A DNA stretch of 44,436 bases from Candidatus Saccharimonadota bacterium (GCA_027312225.1 DAICXK010000001.1:1-44436), one strand, 5' to 3'. Numbered from the stretch's first letter, positions 16,026-24,199 are shown. Numbers and translations: made by a program. Notes: generated by a model not told the origin, from the sequence alone.

Positions 16026-16949
16026 TTAAAGTTCCAATTCCGCCAATTTATCTTTAACTTCATCGAGTGCCTTTGAGCCAAAACCCTTTAGCTCACGAAG
16101 ATCTTGCTCACTGAGCGTGACAAGGTCATGAACCGTGCGAATGTCGTTGTTAATCAACGCATTTGCTGTTCGGGCAGTCAGGTTTAACTCTTCGATCGAT
16201 GTATTAAGTTCGCTTACCTCATCCTCAGTGTCTTGGCCAAGCGCAGGTGCTGCCTCAACAGTGGTGCTACCAGCAAGTGCAGTATATTGGTTCACCAAGA
16301 TAGCTGCAGCTTCCTCAAATGCCTCACGTGGAGTGATAGAACCGTCAGTTTCGACGATAAGAACAAGCTTGTCAAGGTTCGTCTCTTGACCGACACGCGT
16401 ACCGTCAACCTTGTAGCGTACACGAAGTACAGGGCTGAAAACAGCGTCAAGCGCGATGTGATCACTGTGAAGACGTGACTCAGATGACTCTTCGATCGTG
16501 CGGTAGCCGCGGCCTGCCTCAACAACGAGGTCAATCGTTACTGAGCCCTTTGGATCATCGATTGTTGCAATGACCTGATCAGGGTTAACGACTTCAACGT
16601 CAGCTGTTGTCTTAATGTCAGCAGCAGTAACGACACCGGCGCCCTTCTTTTCGAGGCGTAGTTCAACTGGCTCGTCCGTGTGGGCAATCAAGCGAACGTT
16701 CTTAAGGTTCAACATGATATCAACGACATCTTCTTTAACACCCTTTACTGTCGTGAACTCGTGCGTTGCGCCCTCGATCTTGAATGATACGATGGCAGCA
16801 CCACGAATGCTCGAGAGCAGGACGCGACGAAGACTGTTACCGAGTGTATTACCATATCCAGCCTGCAACGGCTCGACAACAAACTCTGATACGTTGGTAC
16901 TCTGGTCGTTGACGCTCGCGAGTGCAGGGTTGTGAATAACTTTCGACAT
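16026..16949 (-). CDS. rpoA: RNA polymerase alpha subunit
   Basis: A 307-residue protein. The N-terminal assembly domain has GYGNTLGNSLRRVLLSSI. The C-terminal DNA-binding domain (about 245-307) has LNLTARTANALINNDIRTV and LKGFGSKALDEVK, the alphaCTD helix-hairpin-helix. The start at 16949 is chosen because AAGGAG precedes it and the protein then begins MSKVIHNPALA; the longer frame from 16985 overlaps rpsD. Both domains are intact, so UP-element and activator contacts are possible. Confidence 0.96.
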   Translation of the reverse strand: MSKVIHNPALASVNDQSTNVSEFVVEPLQAGYGNTLGNSLRRVLLSSIRGAAIVSFKIEGATHEFTTVKGVKEDVVDIMLNLKNVRLIAHTDEPVELRLEKKGAGVVTAADIKTTADVEVVNPDQVIATIDDPKGSVTIDLVVEAGRGYRTIEESSESRLHSDHIALDAVFSPVLRVRYKVDGTRVGQETNLDKLVLIVETDGSITPREAFEEAAAILVNQYTALAGSTTVEAAPALGQDTEDEVSELNTSIEELNLTARTANALINNDIRTVHDLVTLSEQDLRELKGFGSKALDEVKDKLAELEL

Positions 16950-16965
16950 ATATCTATGCTCCTTC

Positions 16966-17583
16966 TTAGCGTGAGTAGTACTCAACGATTAGTTGTTCGT
17001 TAATATCAGCCTCAGCCTCTTCACGCTTTGGCAAACCAGTAATCTCAATCTTCAACTTCTTCTCGTCAACCTTCAACCATGAAAGTGGACCAGCGTTAGC
17101 ATTTGCGATCACATCGGCAATATTCGTAAAGTAACCAGACTTTACACTCTTTGGACGAACAGTGATTACATCACCTGCCTTTACGCGGATTGATGGAATG
17201 TCAACACGACGGCCGTTCAGTTCAAAGTGTCCATGACCAACGAGCTGGCGTGCAGCACGGCGGCTGGTTGCAAGACCTGATCGGTATACGACGTTATCAA
17301 GACGGCGCTCAAGGAGCTGGAGCAGGTTCTCACCCGCCAAGCCCTGTCCGCGGCTTGCTTCGTTCATCAGGCGTGCGAATTGCTTTTCAAGAAGACCGTA
17401 TGCGCGGCGAACCTTTTGCTTTTCACGCAGTTGCGTGAGGTAAAGGCTTGGCTTGCCAACGCGACCATGCGCGTGCTGACCAGGAATGCCACTCTTACGA
17501 GCCATGATTTTGTGTGCTTTTGGATGAAGCGCGTACCCTTCGCGGCGACTTTGCTTCACAATTGGAGAAGTATCTCGTGCCAT
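16966..17583 (-). CDS. rpsD: 30S ribosomal protein S4, cysteine-free
   Basis: A 205-residue uS4 with GIPGQHAHGRVGKPSLY, REKQKVRRAYGLLEKQF and an S4 RNA-binding domain (RLDNVVYRSGLATSRRAARQ, then GHFELNGRRVDIPS). The N-terminal zinc-binding cysteines of C+ S4 proteins are absent. It nucleates 30S assembly. It follows rpsK after three bases. Confidence 0.96.
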   Translation of the reverse strand: MARDTSPIVKQSRREGYALHPKAHKIMARKSGIPGQHAHGRVGKPSLYLTQLREKQKVRRAYGLLEKQFARLMNEASRGQGLAGENLLQLLERRLDNVVYRSGLATSRRAARQLVGHGHFELNGRRVDIPSIRVKAGDVITVRPKSVKSGYFTNIADVIANANAGPLSWLKVDEKKLKIEITGLPKREEAEADINEQLIVEYYSR

Positions 17584-17586
17584 ATC

Positions 17587-17976
17587 CTAGCCCCTCCTCT
17601 GTCTCTTAGGACGAACACCACCGTGTGGTACGCCTGTTACATCTTTAATACTGTCAACAGCAATATCAAAGGTACTTAGTGCGCGAATTGCCGCGTCACG
17701 GCCGAGTCCGACGCCCTTTACATATACATCGACTGACGAGAGACCATAAAGGCTCTTTGCTGCTTCGGCTGCTTTTTCAGCTGCAACCTGTGATGCGTAT
17801 GCTGTACCCTTCTTACTACCACGGAAACCAACAGCACCAGCGCTACTTGCAGCAAGCGCGTTGCCCTTCTTGTCCGTGAAGGTAATAATAGTGTTATTGA
17901 ATGTTGCTTGAACGTGCACCTGACCAGAAGGAACTGATCGACGCTGCTTTTTACGAGTTGTCTTTGCATCTGCCAT
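17587..17976 (-). CDS. rpsK: 30S ribosomal protein S11
   Basis: A 129-residue uS11 with GQVHVQATFNNTIITFTDKK, SSAGAVGFRGSKKGTAYA and the C-terminal DVTGVPHGGVRPKRQRRG. It is part of the small-subunit platform next to S18 and the Shine-Dalgarno helix. It lies between rpsM and rpsD. Confidence 0.97.
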   Translation of the reverse strand: MADAKTTRKKQRRSVPSGQVHVQATFNNTIITFTDKKGNALAASSAGAVGFRGSKKGTAYASQVAAEKAAEAAKSLYGLSSVDVYVKGVGLGRDAAIRALSTFDIAVDSIKDVTGVPHGGVRPKRQRRG

Positions 17977-17991
17977 ATCTCAAATCCCTTT

Positions 17992-18378
17992 CTACGTCTT
18001 AGACGCCGCTTTCTTTTGTGTACCACCAACAGCAACAGCTTTACCCTTGCGAGTTCGTGCATTCGTACGAGTACGCTGACCGTTTACTGGTAGACCCGCC
18101 TTGTGACGCAGACCGCGATAGGCGTTGACGTCCTTGAGGCGCTTAATATTGTTGGTTACGAGACGTTGGAGATCGCCTTCGGTCGTATAATCTGCATCGA
18201 TTATCTCGCGAAGTCGCTGTTCTTCAGCCTCGGTGAGATCCTTCACCCGAGTGGTCGGCTCTACTTTTGCCGCCGCAAGGATGTCCCTGGCAAATTTTGG
18301 ACCGATGCCGTAGATATACGTCAAAGCGATCTGAACTTGCTTCTCATTTGGGATAACTACCCCAGAGATTCGAGCCAT
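17992..18378 (-). CDS. rpsM: 30S ribosomal protein S13
   Basis: A 128-residue uS13 with [34 protein letters not shown] and [20 protein letters not shown], the conserved tail that reaches the P site. It follows rpmJ after two bases. Confidence 0.97.
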   Translation of the reverse strand: MARISGVVIPNEKQVQIALTYIYGIGPKFARDILAAAKVEPTTRVKDLTEAEEQRLREIIDADYTTEGDLQRLVTNNIKRLKDVNAYRGLRHKAGLPVNGQRTRTNARTRKGKAVAVGGTQKKAASKT

Positions 18379-18380
18379 GC

Positions 18381-18497
18381 TTAACCCTGCCTTTGCTTAT
18401 TCTTAGGTTTTTTCTTGTTGATAACACGAAGGCGGCCTTTACGACGCACCAACTGGTCATCAGGACTGATTTTCTTTACGCTCGCACGAACTTTCAT
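18381..18497 (-). CDS. rpmJ: 50S ribosomal protein L36, cysteine-free form
   Basis: A 38-residue ORF. It begins [10 protein letters not shown] and ends NKQRQG, the invariant ends of bL36. Where C+ forms have their zinc ligands (C-x2-C ... C-x4-H) this one reads [20 protein letters not shown], so all three cysteines are gone. It is placed between infA and rpsM exactly as in other bacteria, which fixes its identity despite the size. Confidence 0.92.
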   Translation of the reverse strand: MKVRASVKKISPDDQLVRRKGRLRVINKKKPKNKQRQG

Positions 18498-18525
18498 GAG
18501 CTGCTAGAAACCCTTTCCGTTAAAA

Positions 18526-18750
18526 TTAATCTCGTAGGCGGAAGCTGATTCGTCCCTTTGTAAGATCGTAAGGGGTTAGCTCAACTTCAACCTTATCGCC
18601 CGGCACCAAACGGATATAATGCTTGCGCATCTTACCGCTGATATGAGCAATAATCGTATGACCGTTCTCCAGTTCGACCTTAAATTGCGTATTAGGCAGT
18701 GCTTCCACTACCTTACCTTGCAATTTGATCACTTCCTTTTGACTAGCCAT
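18526..18750 (-). CDS. infA: Translation initiation factor IF-1
   Basis: A 74-residue S1/OB-fold protein beginning [20 protein letters not shown], with [19 protein letters not shown] and [18 protein letters not shown], the IF-1 signature. The inner ATG at 18750 is used because it gives the family's standard N-terminus and lies 15 bases downstream of a -10 box; the longer frame would begin upstream of the predicted transcription start. First gene of its transcript. Confidence 0.95.
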   Translation of the reverse strand: MASQKEVIKLQGKVVEALPNTQFKVELENGHTIIAHISGKMRKHYIRLVPGDKVEVELTPYDLTKGRISFRLRD

Positions 18751-18765
18751 AGATATCAACTGCTG

Positions 18766-18794
18766 ATTATACAGCAAAAATCACTGCAGCACAA
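18766..18794 (-). promoter_or_regulatory. Promoter of the infA-rpsI operon
   Basis: On the minus strand TTGTGC (18789-18794), 17 bases and TATAAT (18766-18771). The predicted transcript would start about eight bases before the infA ATG. Confidence 0.7.
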
Positions 18795-18892
18795 GATAAA
18801 TATCAGAGTAATTTTCACGTCCATGACAACCGTGAAACAAACTTATTACCACCATTGTACCAACCACATGCTGTACGTCAAGAATAATAGTG

Positions 18893-19316
18893 CTATTCCT
18901 CGACCAACACCGCCCGTAACATAATACGGTGATCAAACCGCCCCAGGCGTGGCACCCATTTTCCATCACAAGTAATCAAGTTCAGCGCCTCTTTGCCCGC
19001 TCCAGCAGATTGCAGCATGATTTTCATTCCCTCGGTATTAACATCGTCAAGGTGCATGCTTTTGTTCTCACGGACTGCGTAACGAAATACCTCACCATCA
19101 CCACGTTCGCGTCTTGCTAACCCCCAGTGTGGGGATTGAGACATAGCGTGGCTGTAGGGGTGGTACCGTGTGGCTATCAATCAATGTGGCCGTCACCTCA
19201 GACTCGTCAACACTGGGATCTGCCATCACAAAGGCCGGGAACTCGACAGGCAGGTCGTCACCATACATGTACCACCGATAGGTATACCAGCAGCTGGCAA
19301 TCAACGACAGCGCCAA
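18893..19316 (-). pseudogene. Broken class E/F-like sortase gene
   Basis: Two overlapping minus-strand frames hold sortase pieces. The upstream piece (19098-19316, open in frame back to about 19398) has a transmembrane helix (WLVGAILALSLIASCWYTY) and then YVSIPTLGVSKTR, the start of the sortase barrel. The downstream piece (18893-19180) has ALNLITCDG, the catalytic Cys motif, and RIMLRAVL with a candidate catalytic Arg. The middle of the barrel with the catalytic His is missing and the two pieces are out of frame, so both a deletion and a frameshift occurred. The enzyme would have anchored surface proteins; it is very unlikely to work now. Confidence 0.72.
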
Positions 19317-19399
19317 GATGGCACCAACCAGCCACTGCCATAGGGCGGCACTACTATGCCTGCCGTGTTGAACTGCTAACGCCGCCCTAATCGTCCGCC

Positions 19400-20812
19400 T
19401 TACTTGTAGTCGTCGTACGTTACCATCAACGCGCGTGAGTTTATCTGACGCAAAGCCTCAATACCAACTGACACAACAATCAGGAGCCCTGTACCACCGA
19501 TAGCAAGATTGCTGTTCTGAACACCGGCGAAGTTATACAGCAAATACTCTCCAGCGAACGGCATCACTGCGATAAGACCAAGGACGGTCGCACCAAACAA
19601 GTTAAGACGATTGACCGTGCGCGACAGATATTGCTCGGTCTGGCTTCCGGGGCGAACACCCTCGATGAATCCACCTTGTTTTTGTAGGTTTTCTGAGATT
19701 TCAGTGCTATTGAATACAATACCCGTATAGAAATAGGTAAACAAGATTACCAGTGCGAAATACACAACTGGATAGATAAACGCCTCGGCAGTCGTACCCG
19801 TAAACTCACCCGGATTTGGCGCCTGGAACCAGGTAATCAAATTATTTGCGAGCACAATCAGTGCTTCATTGCCCGTTGCAAGCATCACCTGGCCGATAAA
19901 CGCAGGGAGTGACAAGAACGATACGGCAAAGATGACCGGAATCACACCCGCAGCAATCAGCTTGATCGGCAAAATACTTTTAACACCACCATAACTGCTG
20001 TTACCCTGCACGCGCTTGGCGTAGTTAATCGTCACTACACGTTGCGCCTCATTAATCTTGACGAGTATATACAACACCGCTAACGACACGGCCGCCATAA
20101 ACAGCGTCACCCAGAATGCCAGCGGGTTGACTGGTAGTGTAAACCAACCGAAGATACTCATACCACCCTGGCTGGTATCAACCAGTGAGGTGCCTAGCGT
20201 CGAAAGTGTTTGCGGCAACTGGCTAATAATACCTGCGAAAATAAGGAGGCTGATACCATTACCCACACCCTGTTCGGTGATTAATTCACCCAACCACATC
20301 AAGATAATCGAACCGGCTGTCATTGCCGTTACCGCAACCGTCCATTCTGACAGTGTCGGATCAGTAAGTACTGTCGTGTTACCGGCAAGAACGGACTCGC
20401 GCAGGATGTAGATAAAAGCAATCGACTGGATAATTGCAAGCGGCAGGCTGATGATACGCGTCCACTGATTAATCTTGCGACGTCCTGACTCGCCGTCCTT
20501 ATGAAGTTCTTCAAGCTTTGGAATCGCCTTGGTAAGTAGCTGCGAGATGATACTTGCGGTAATAAACGGGCTAAGACCAACCAAAACGATAGAAAAGCTC
20601 GCCAACGCACCACCAGAAAGGAGGTTCAAGAATCCACCAAAATCAGTGGCACTAATGACACTGTTGATAACTTCCTTGAGTTGCGTTGGTTCCGCCAGCG
20701 GCACAGGGATGTGCGCCAGCAGACGATACACGATAATAATGCCAAGAACGATCAAAAGCCGCTTTTGCATGTCTTTGTTTTTAAACGATTTGAATATTGT
20801 TTTCCAGTTCAT
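19400..20812 (-). CDS. secY: Protein translocase subunit SecY
   Basis: A 470-residue polytopic membrane protein with about ten helices. IVYRLLAHIPVPLA, LLSGGALASFSIVLVGLSPF and GVGNGISLLIFAGI are SecY hallmarks, as is IEGVRPGSQTEQYL before the last two helices. It forms the Sec channel in the cytoplasmic membrane. It is transcribed alone, separated from rplO by a GC-rich cassette and from infA by a dead sortase. The Shine-Dalgarno site is GGGAAGG just before the ATG. Confidence 0.97.
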   Translation of the reverse strand: MNWKTIFKSFKNKDMQKRLLIVLGIIIVYRLLAHIPVPLAEPTQLKEVINSVISATDFGGFLNLLSGGALASFSIVLVGLSPFITASIISQLLTKAIPKLEELHKDGESGRRKINQWTRIISLPLAIIQSIAFIYILRESVLAGNTTVLTDPTLSEWTVAVTAMTAGSIILMWLGELITEQGVGNGISLLIFAGIISQLPQTLSTLGTSLVDTSQGGMSIFGWFTLPVNPLAFWVTLFMAAVSLAVLYILVKINEAQRVVTINYAKRVQGNSSYGGVKSILPIKLIAAGVIPVIFAVSFLSLPAFIGQVMLATGNEALIVLANNLITWFQAPNPGEFTGTTAEAFIYPVVYFALVILFTYFYTGIVFNSTEISENLQKQGGFIEGVRPGSQTEQYLSRTVNRLNLFGATVLGLIAVMPFAGEYLLYNFAGVQNSNLAIGGTGLLIVVSVGIEALRQINSRALMVTYDDYK

Positions 20813-20856
20813 AACCTTCCCTATGTCAGTCTGTCAGTAGTAGATAATTCTTGTAT

Positions 20857-20865
20857 AGTATAGCA
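20857..20865 (-). promoter_or_regulatory. Extended -10 promoter of secY
   Basis: TGCTATACT on the minus strand, giving a leader of about 38 bases before secY. No clear -35 box. Confidence 0.55.
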
Positions 20866-20884
20866 CATCTTGGCAGATTAAAAT

Positions 20885-20926
20885 ACGAAAACACCCCGCC
20901 ATCCCCACGCGGGAGACGGGGGGTGT
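20885..20926 (-). terminator. Terminator of the GC-rich 82-residue ORF
   Basis: On the minus strand ACACCCC and GGGGTGT pair around a GC-rich inner hairpin and are followed by TTTTCG. It insulates the secY promoter. Confidence 0.7.
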
Positions 20927-20952
20927 CTCGACCGCGCCAGGAACAAGCGGGG

Positions 20953-21201
20953 TTAGGTGGTCACAGGGACCGGGGAGAGCACGTGGAAGGTCCGGTCGCC
21001 GATGCGAACCTCGACCGGGATGTTGCCCTGCAGACTGACCTGACGAGGTACGCCCAAGCCAGTACTCTCCAGCGCGCCGAGCGAGTACGGCTTGATGCCG
21101 TATTCGGTCCAGTTGAGTCCCAGACGGATCTCGATGCGCTCACCGTCATCACTGACTCGCGTCATCAGCATCTCTTGGCGCGTCTTCAGCTTTACTGCCA
21201 T
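20953..21201 (-). CDS. GC-rich orphan small protein (82 residues)
   Basis: A soluble 82-residue protein with no recognised domain. The sequence alternates charged and beta-prone stretches (VSDDGERIEIRLGLNW, GIKPYSLGAL, VEVRIGDRTFHVLSP), suggesting a small beta fold. It has every mark of an expressed gene: a strong promoter, a 50-base leader with a possible hairpin, AGGAGG four bases from the ATG, and its own terminator. Its codons are clearly more GC-rich (CTG, CGG, GTC, ACC) than the ribosomal genes on either side, suggesting a different origin. It sits between rplO and secY, where most bacteria have nothing. Confidence 0.72.
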   Translation of the reverse strand: MAVKLKTRQEMLMTRVSDDGERIEIRLGLNWTEYGIKPYSLGALESTGLGVPRQVSLQGNIPVEVRIGDRTFHVLSPVPVTT

Positions 21202-21258
21202 CTCTCCTCCTACGAAGAGCTATCGCATACGTCCGGTTGACATGTGCTCTATCTCTTT

Positions 21259-21287
21259 ATTATATCATACTTTTGTAATATAAGCAA
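21259..21287 (-). promoter_or_regulatory. Strong promoter of the 82-residue ORF
   Basis: On the minus strand TTGCTT (21282-21287), 17 bases and TATAAT (21259-21264), with TG one base before the -10 (extended -10). Confidence 0.82.
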
Positions 21288-21314
21288 ATACCCCGGCTTT
21301 TCGTCCGGGGTATT
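21287..21314 (-). terminator. Terminator of the rplF-rplO transcript
   Basis: The stem AATACCCCGG/CCGGGGTATT with an eight-base loop, just after rplO. Its 3' edge touches the -35 box of the next promoter, and the T tract is short and interrupted. Confidence 0.72.
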
Positions 21315-21337
21315 ATACTGCAGAGAAGCCACGTGGC

Positions 21338-21820
21338 TTACTTTTTGTCAGCCTTTTCAGCCTCTTTGCTGCTTTGCTTGATAGGTGTTGCGATCTTTTC
21401 AAATGTTCCGCCAGCCTTCTTGATAGCTGCTTGGACACTAGCAGATGCTGCCTGCACCTTCAAGTCAACCTTTTCAGTCAGCTCACCACGAGCGATAACT
21501 TTTACCGTGTGGAACGGCGTTGCAATCAGACCAGCCTCAAACAACGTAAAGTTGTCAGCCAGCTTGCCCTTAAATGCATTGAGATGATCGGCGTAGACAA
21601 CCTGCGCAGGAGTCTTGAGTGACTTGAACCCGCGGTTCTTTGGAATCGCCTGTGCCAATGGTCGTTGACCACCCTGGAACATCGCGCGAAGCTTCTTGCC
21701 AGTACGGGCATTTTGTCCTTTGGTACCACGGCCGGCCGTCTTACCGCCACCAGCGGCAATACCACGACCAACACGCTTGCGATCTTTGTTAGCTGCGATT
21801 TGGAGTTCGTTGTACTTCAT
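21338..21820 (-). CDS. rplO: 50S ribosomal protein L15
   Basis: A 160-residue uL15 beginning MKYNELQIAANKDRKRVGRG, followed by the Gly/Lys-rich GGGKTAGRGTKGQNAR and the later GGQRPLAQAIPKNRGF. It overlaps the rpsE stop by one base (TAATG), so there is no room for rpmD (L30), which normally lies between the two. The C-terminal tail (SSKEAEKADKK) is a lineage-type extension. Confidence 0.96.
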   Translation of the reverse strand: MKYNELQIAANKDRKRVGRGIAAGGGKTAGRGTKGQNARTGKKLRAMFQGGQRPLAQAIPKNRGFKSLKTPAQVVYADHLNAFKGKLADNFTLFEAGLIATPFHTVKVIARGELTEKVDLKVQAASASVQAAIKKAGGTFEKIATPIKQSSKEAEKADKK

Positions 21821-22404
21821 TACTTAGCCTCCTTCTTTGCAGCGGCTTTCTTCGGAGCCTTCTTTTCAGTGTTGAGCCACTGATCACGCGGGACAAGGCT
21901 ACGAAGCGCTTCGATGGTTGCATAAGCAATGTTCACCTTGTTGGTTGAACCAAGGCTCTTTGACAACATGTTGCGGATACCGGTGACACCAATCACTTGG
22001 CGAACAACACCGCCGGCGATAATACCAGTACCAGGCGCAGCAGGCTTGATAAGCACGCGAGCACCGGTGAACTTCACCTCGGCATCATGCGGGATTGTAT
22101 CACCTTGAAGTGGAATCGTAATAAGATGCTTCTTGGCAACATCAGTAGCCTTGGCGACTGCTGTCTGCACGTCGGCACCCTTAGCAACACCAACACCGAC
22201 CTTGTCCTTCTTGTTACCAACCACAACCAGTGCTTTAAAGCGGAAACGACGTCCACCCTTTACCACACGGGCAACACGGTCGATATTAATAACGATTTCC
22301 TCAAACTCCTTTGGCTCGGCGGGCGCCTGATCACGACGATTGTCGCGGCGCGGGCCACGTGGAGCGCGAGGGTTCTGGGTAGCTGTAGCGTTTTGTTCAG
22401 CCAT
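21820..22404 (-). CDS. rpsE: 30S ribosomal protein S5
   Basis: A 194-residue uS5. An Arg/Pro-rich N-terminal extension (about 30 residues, RAPRGPRRDNRRD) is followed by FEEIVINIDRVARVVKGGRR, GVGVAKGADVQTAVAKA and RNMLSKSLGSTNKVN. It has a Lys/Ala-rich tail (KKAPKKAAAKKEAK). It is two bases after rplR. Confidence 0.96.
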   Translation of the reverse strand: MAEQNATATQNPRAPRGPRRDNRRDQAPAEPKEFEEIVINIDRVARVVKGGRRFRFKALVVVGNKKDKVGVGVAKGADVQTAVAKATDVAKKHLITIPLQGDTIPHDAEVKFTGARVLIKPAAPGTGIIAGGVVRQVIGVTGIRNMLSKSLGSTNKVNIAYATIEALRSLVPRDQWLNTEKKAPKKAAAKKEAK

Positions 22405-22406
22405 GA

Positions 22407-22760
22407 TTAAAACTCCAATCCTTCCTTACGAGCAGCGTCAGCAAGTGCGCTCAGGCGGCCAGCGTACTGGCGTCCGTTGCGGTCAAATACGACGGTCGTA
22501 ATCTTTGCCTTCTTAGCTTTCTTTGCGATGTCACTACCGACAAATGCGGCAAGTTCGGTAACAGTACCAGTTTGCTTGGCACCAACAGTTGTACTAGCAA
22601 CAAGTGTATGTTGTCGGGTATCATCGATAATCTGGGCACTGACATGCTTGTTACTGATGGTAACCGTCAGGCGTGGTCGCTCGGCAGTACCAGTTACCTT
22701 CGCTCGAACTCGGTTCTTGCGCAAGCGCGCGTTGAGATTCTTTTTTGCAAGATCACTCAT
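22407..22760 (-). CDS. rplR: 50S ribosomal protein L18
   Basis: A 117-residue uL18 with RLRKNRVRAKVTGTAERPRL, TISNKHVSAQIIDD and FDRNGRQYAGRLSALADAAR. It binds 5S rRNA together with L5. It follows rplF after two bases. Confidence 0.96.
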   Translation of the reverse strand: MSDLAKKNLNARLRKNRVRAKVTGTAERPRLTVTISNKHVSAQIIDDTRQHTLVASTTVGAKQTGTVTELAAFVGSDIAKKAKKAKITTVVFDRNGRQYAGRLSALADAARKEGLEF

Positions 22761-22762
22761 AA

Positions 22763-23296
22763 TTACTTACCAGCCTTTCCTGCCTTGCGAAGCAGTACTT
22801 CGTCAGCATACTTAATACCCTTGCCCTTATATGGTTCAGGTTTCTTTAGTGAGCGGATCTCCGCAGCAACCTGGCCAACAGCTTGCTTGTCGATACCATT
22901 GACGATAATCGTCATCTTGTCATTACTGACATTCACACCTTCTGGTGCTTTGTACTTCACCTCGTGGCTAAAGCCGAGGCTCATTGTTAGCTCGTTATTG
23001 CTACTGGCAACACGAAAACCAACACCGTTTACTTCAAGCTTCTTCTCAAAGCCCTTTGTCACGCCTTCAACAGCATTCGCCAGTAATGCGCGCTGCAAGC
23101 CGTGCTGTGCCTTTGCAATGCGCTCGTCATCCTTGCGTGTCACAATAGCCTGTGTACCTTCAAGGGTAACGGTCACGTCGCTGAGATGAGGTACGGTCAG
23201 TTCGCCTTTAGCGCCCTTGACGGTAATTTCATCATTGCCGACCGTGATTGTCACACCTGCAGGTACGTCAATTGGTAGTTTTCCGATTCGACTCAT
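22763..23296 (-). CDS. rplF: 50S ribosomal protein L6
   Basis: A 177-residue uL6 beginning MSRIGKLPIDVPAGVTI, with VKGAKGELTVPH and the C-terminal KKPEPYKGKGIKYADEVL signature. It is normally directly after rpsH; here it heads its own transcript, 4.3 kb away, with a promoter and a leader of about 100 bases. AAAGG lies seven bases before the ATG. Confidence 0.96.
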   Translation of the reverse strand: MSRIGKLPIDVPAGVTITVGNDEITVKGAKGELTVPHLSDVTVTLEGTQAIVTRKDDERIAKAQHGLQRALLANAVEGVTKGFEKKLEVNGVGFRVASSNNELTMSLGFSHEVKYKAPEGVNVSNDKMTIIVNGIDKQAVGQVAAEIRSLKKPEPYKGKGIKYADEVLLRKAGKAGK

Positions 23297-23435
23297 GTCT
23301 TACCTTTCGTTATAGCAAGTGAGTCATGGTCGCCTCGGGCTGAGCATCCTGAGGGGACGCAGCGCAAAATCTCCGTGATTTCACTCGCAATTTATATATC
23401 CGTATTATCGTACCACAGATGGATGCTTTATTCAA
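23297..23435 (-). promoter_or_regulatory. Promoter and structured leader of rplF-rplR-rpsE-rplO
   Basis: On the minus strand TTGAAT (23430-23435), 17 bases and TACGAT (23407-23412). The leader of about 104 bases contains GCGAGTGA near its start and TCACTTGC near its end, which can pair over eight positions (one G-U) around a GC-rich inner region. This could be an autoregulatory fold, which is inference only. Confidence 0.5.
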
Positions 23436-23455
23436 GCTATTCGGAGCGTCCTCGC

Positions 23456-24088
23456 CTACTTTTTAAATTTATAAACGATTGCCAAGGTCACCGCACTCGC
23501 AACGGCAACCCGGGCTGTCTCAGCCAGCACGCGCGATGCAATTCGTTTAACCCGACGGTGAGGTGATTCATATTCAGCATTTGCCAGCCTTGCAACGAGA
23601 TCGTCGTCCTCAGACAATATCTCATTAAAGTGTGCGAGTACGTGCGCCACAAACGCCTCATGATCGGCATCATCTCCCGCGTCATGCCCTCCCATCTCAA
23701 GACAACCGACCAATCGGTCGCGCATATCCCGGTAGGTCTTCGGATCCACCGCCAAGTCATCATCATATTCGGCAAACAGTGCGCCGTGCTTTTCTGTCGT
23801 GTCAATCAGTAGTGTACTGGCAATTTCAATGTCAGCTGCCCGCTGGTCATCATCAGGAGCAGTGCCACCGTCACCTTCAAGACTTACTAATACTGTTTCG
23901 AGATCGGTGATTAAGGTGTCGCGTGCCTTGCTAAGCTCTCGATACCGAGCATCTGTCGAGTTTTCGATGTATCGATCATAGGCCATCACCAATCGGCTGT
24001 CACTCGCATCAAACTCTCGGATTACATCGCCAAGACTGCGCGGCGCGTCATCAAATGCGTCAAATTGTTCGGGGTTTACAGATGTCAT
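23456..24088 (-). CDS. Acidic protein with C-terminal membrane anchor, unknown function
   Basis: A 210-residue protein, strongly acidic and helical over residues 1-175 (for example EGDGGTAPDDDQRA and LSEDDDLVARLANAEYES), then basic (RRVKRIASR), then one hydrophobic helix (VAVASAVTLAIVYKFKK) at the very end. The layout is that of a tail-anchored protein facing the cytoplasm. No family is recognised. It has its own promoter and stands between a GC-rich cassette and the rplF leader. Codon use fits the host better than the cassette does. Confidence 0.72.
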   Translation of the reverse strand: MTSVNPEQFDAFDDAPRSLGDVIREFDASDSRLVMAYDRYIENSTDARYRELSKARDTLITDLETVLVSLEGDGGTAPDDDQRAADIEIASTLLIDTTEKHGALFAEYDDDLAVDPKTYRDMRDRLVGCLEMGGHDAGDDADHEAFVAHVLAHFNEILSEDDDLVARLANAEYESPHRRVKRIASRVLAETARVAVASAVTLAIVYKFKK

Positions 24089-24096
24089 TTCAGTGT

Positions 24097-24125
24097 ATTA
24101 TTTGGTAGTTACGTGCAATACGCAA
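24097..24125 (-). promoter_or_regulatory. Promoter of the tail-anchored acidic protein
   Basis: On the minus strand TTGCGT (24120-24125), 17 bases and AATAAT (24097-24102). The ATG at 24088 comes eight bases later, so the mRNA would be leaderless or nearly so. Confidence 0.55.
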
Positions 24126-24136
24126 GCATAAGCATG

Positions 24137-24162
24137 GAAAAGGACGCCTGTGAGGGCGTCCT
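24137..24162 (-). terminator. Terminator of the 186-residue GC-rich ORF
   Basis: The stem AGGACGCC/GGCGTCCT with a six-base loop, followed by TTTTCC on the minus strand. Confidence 0.75.
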
Positions 24163-24199
24163 CGTCCTATTCAGTTGTGCCCCTCGGCAGGCCACGTTG

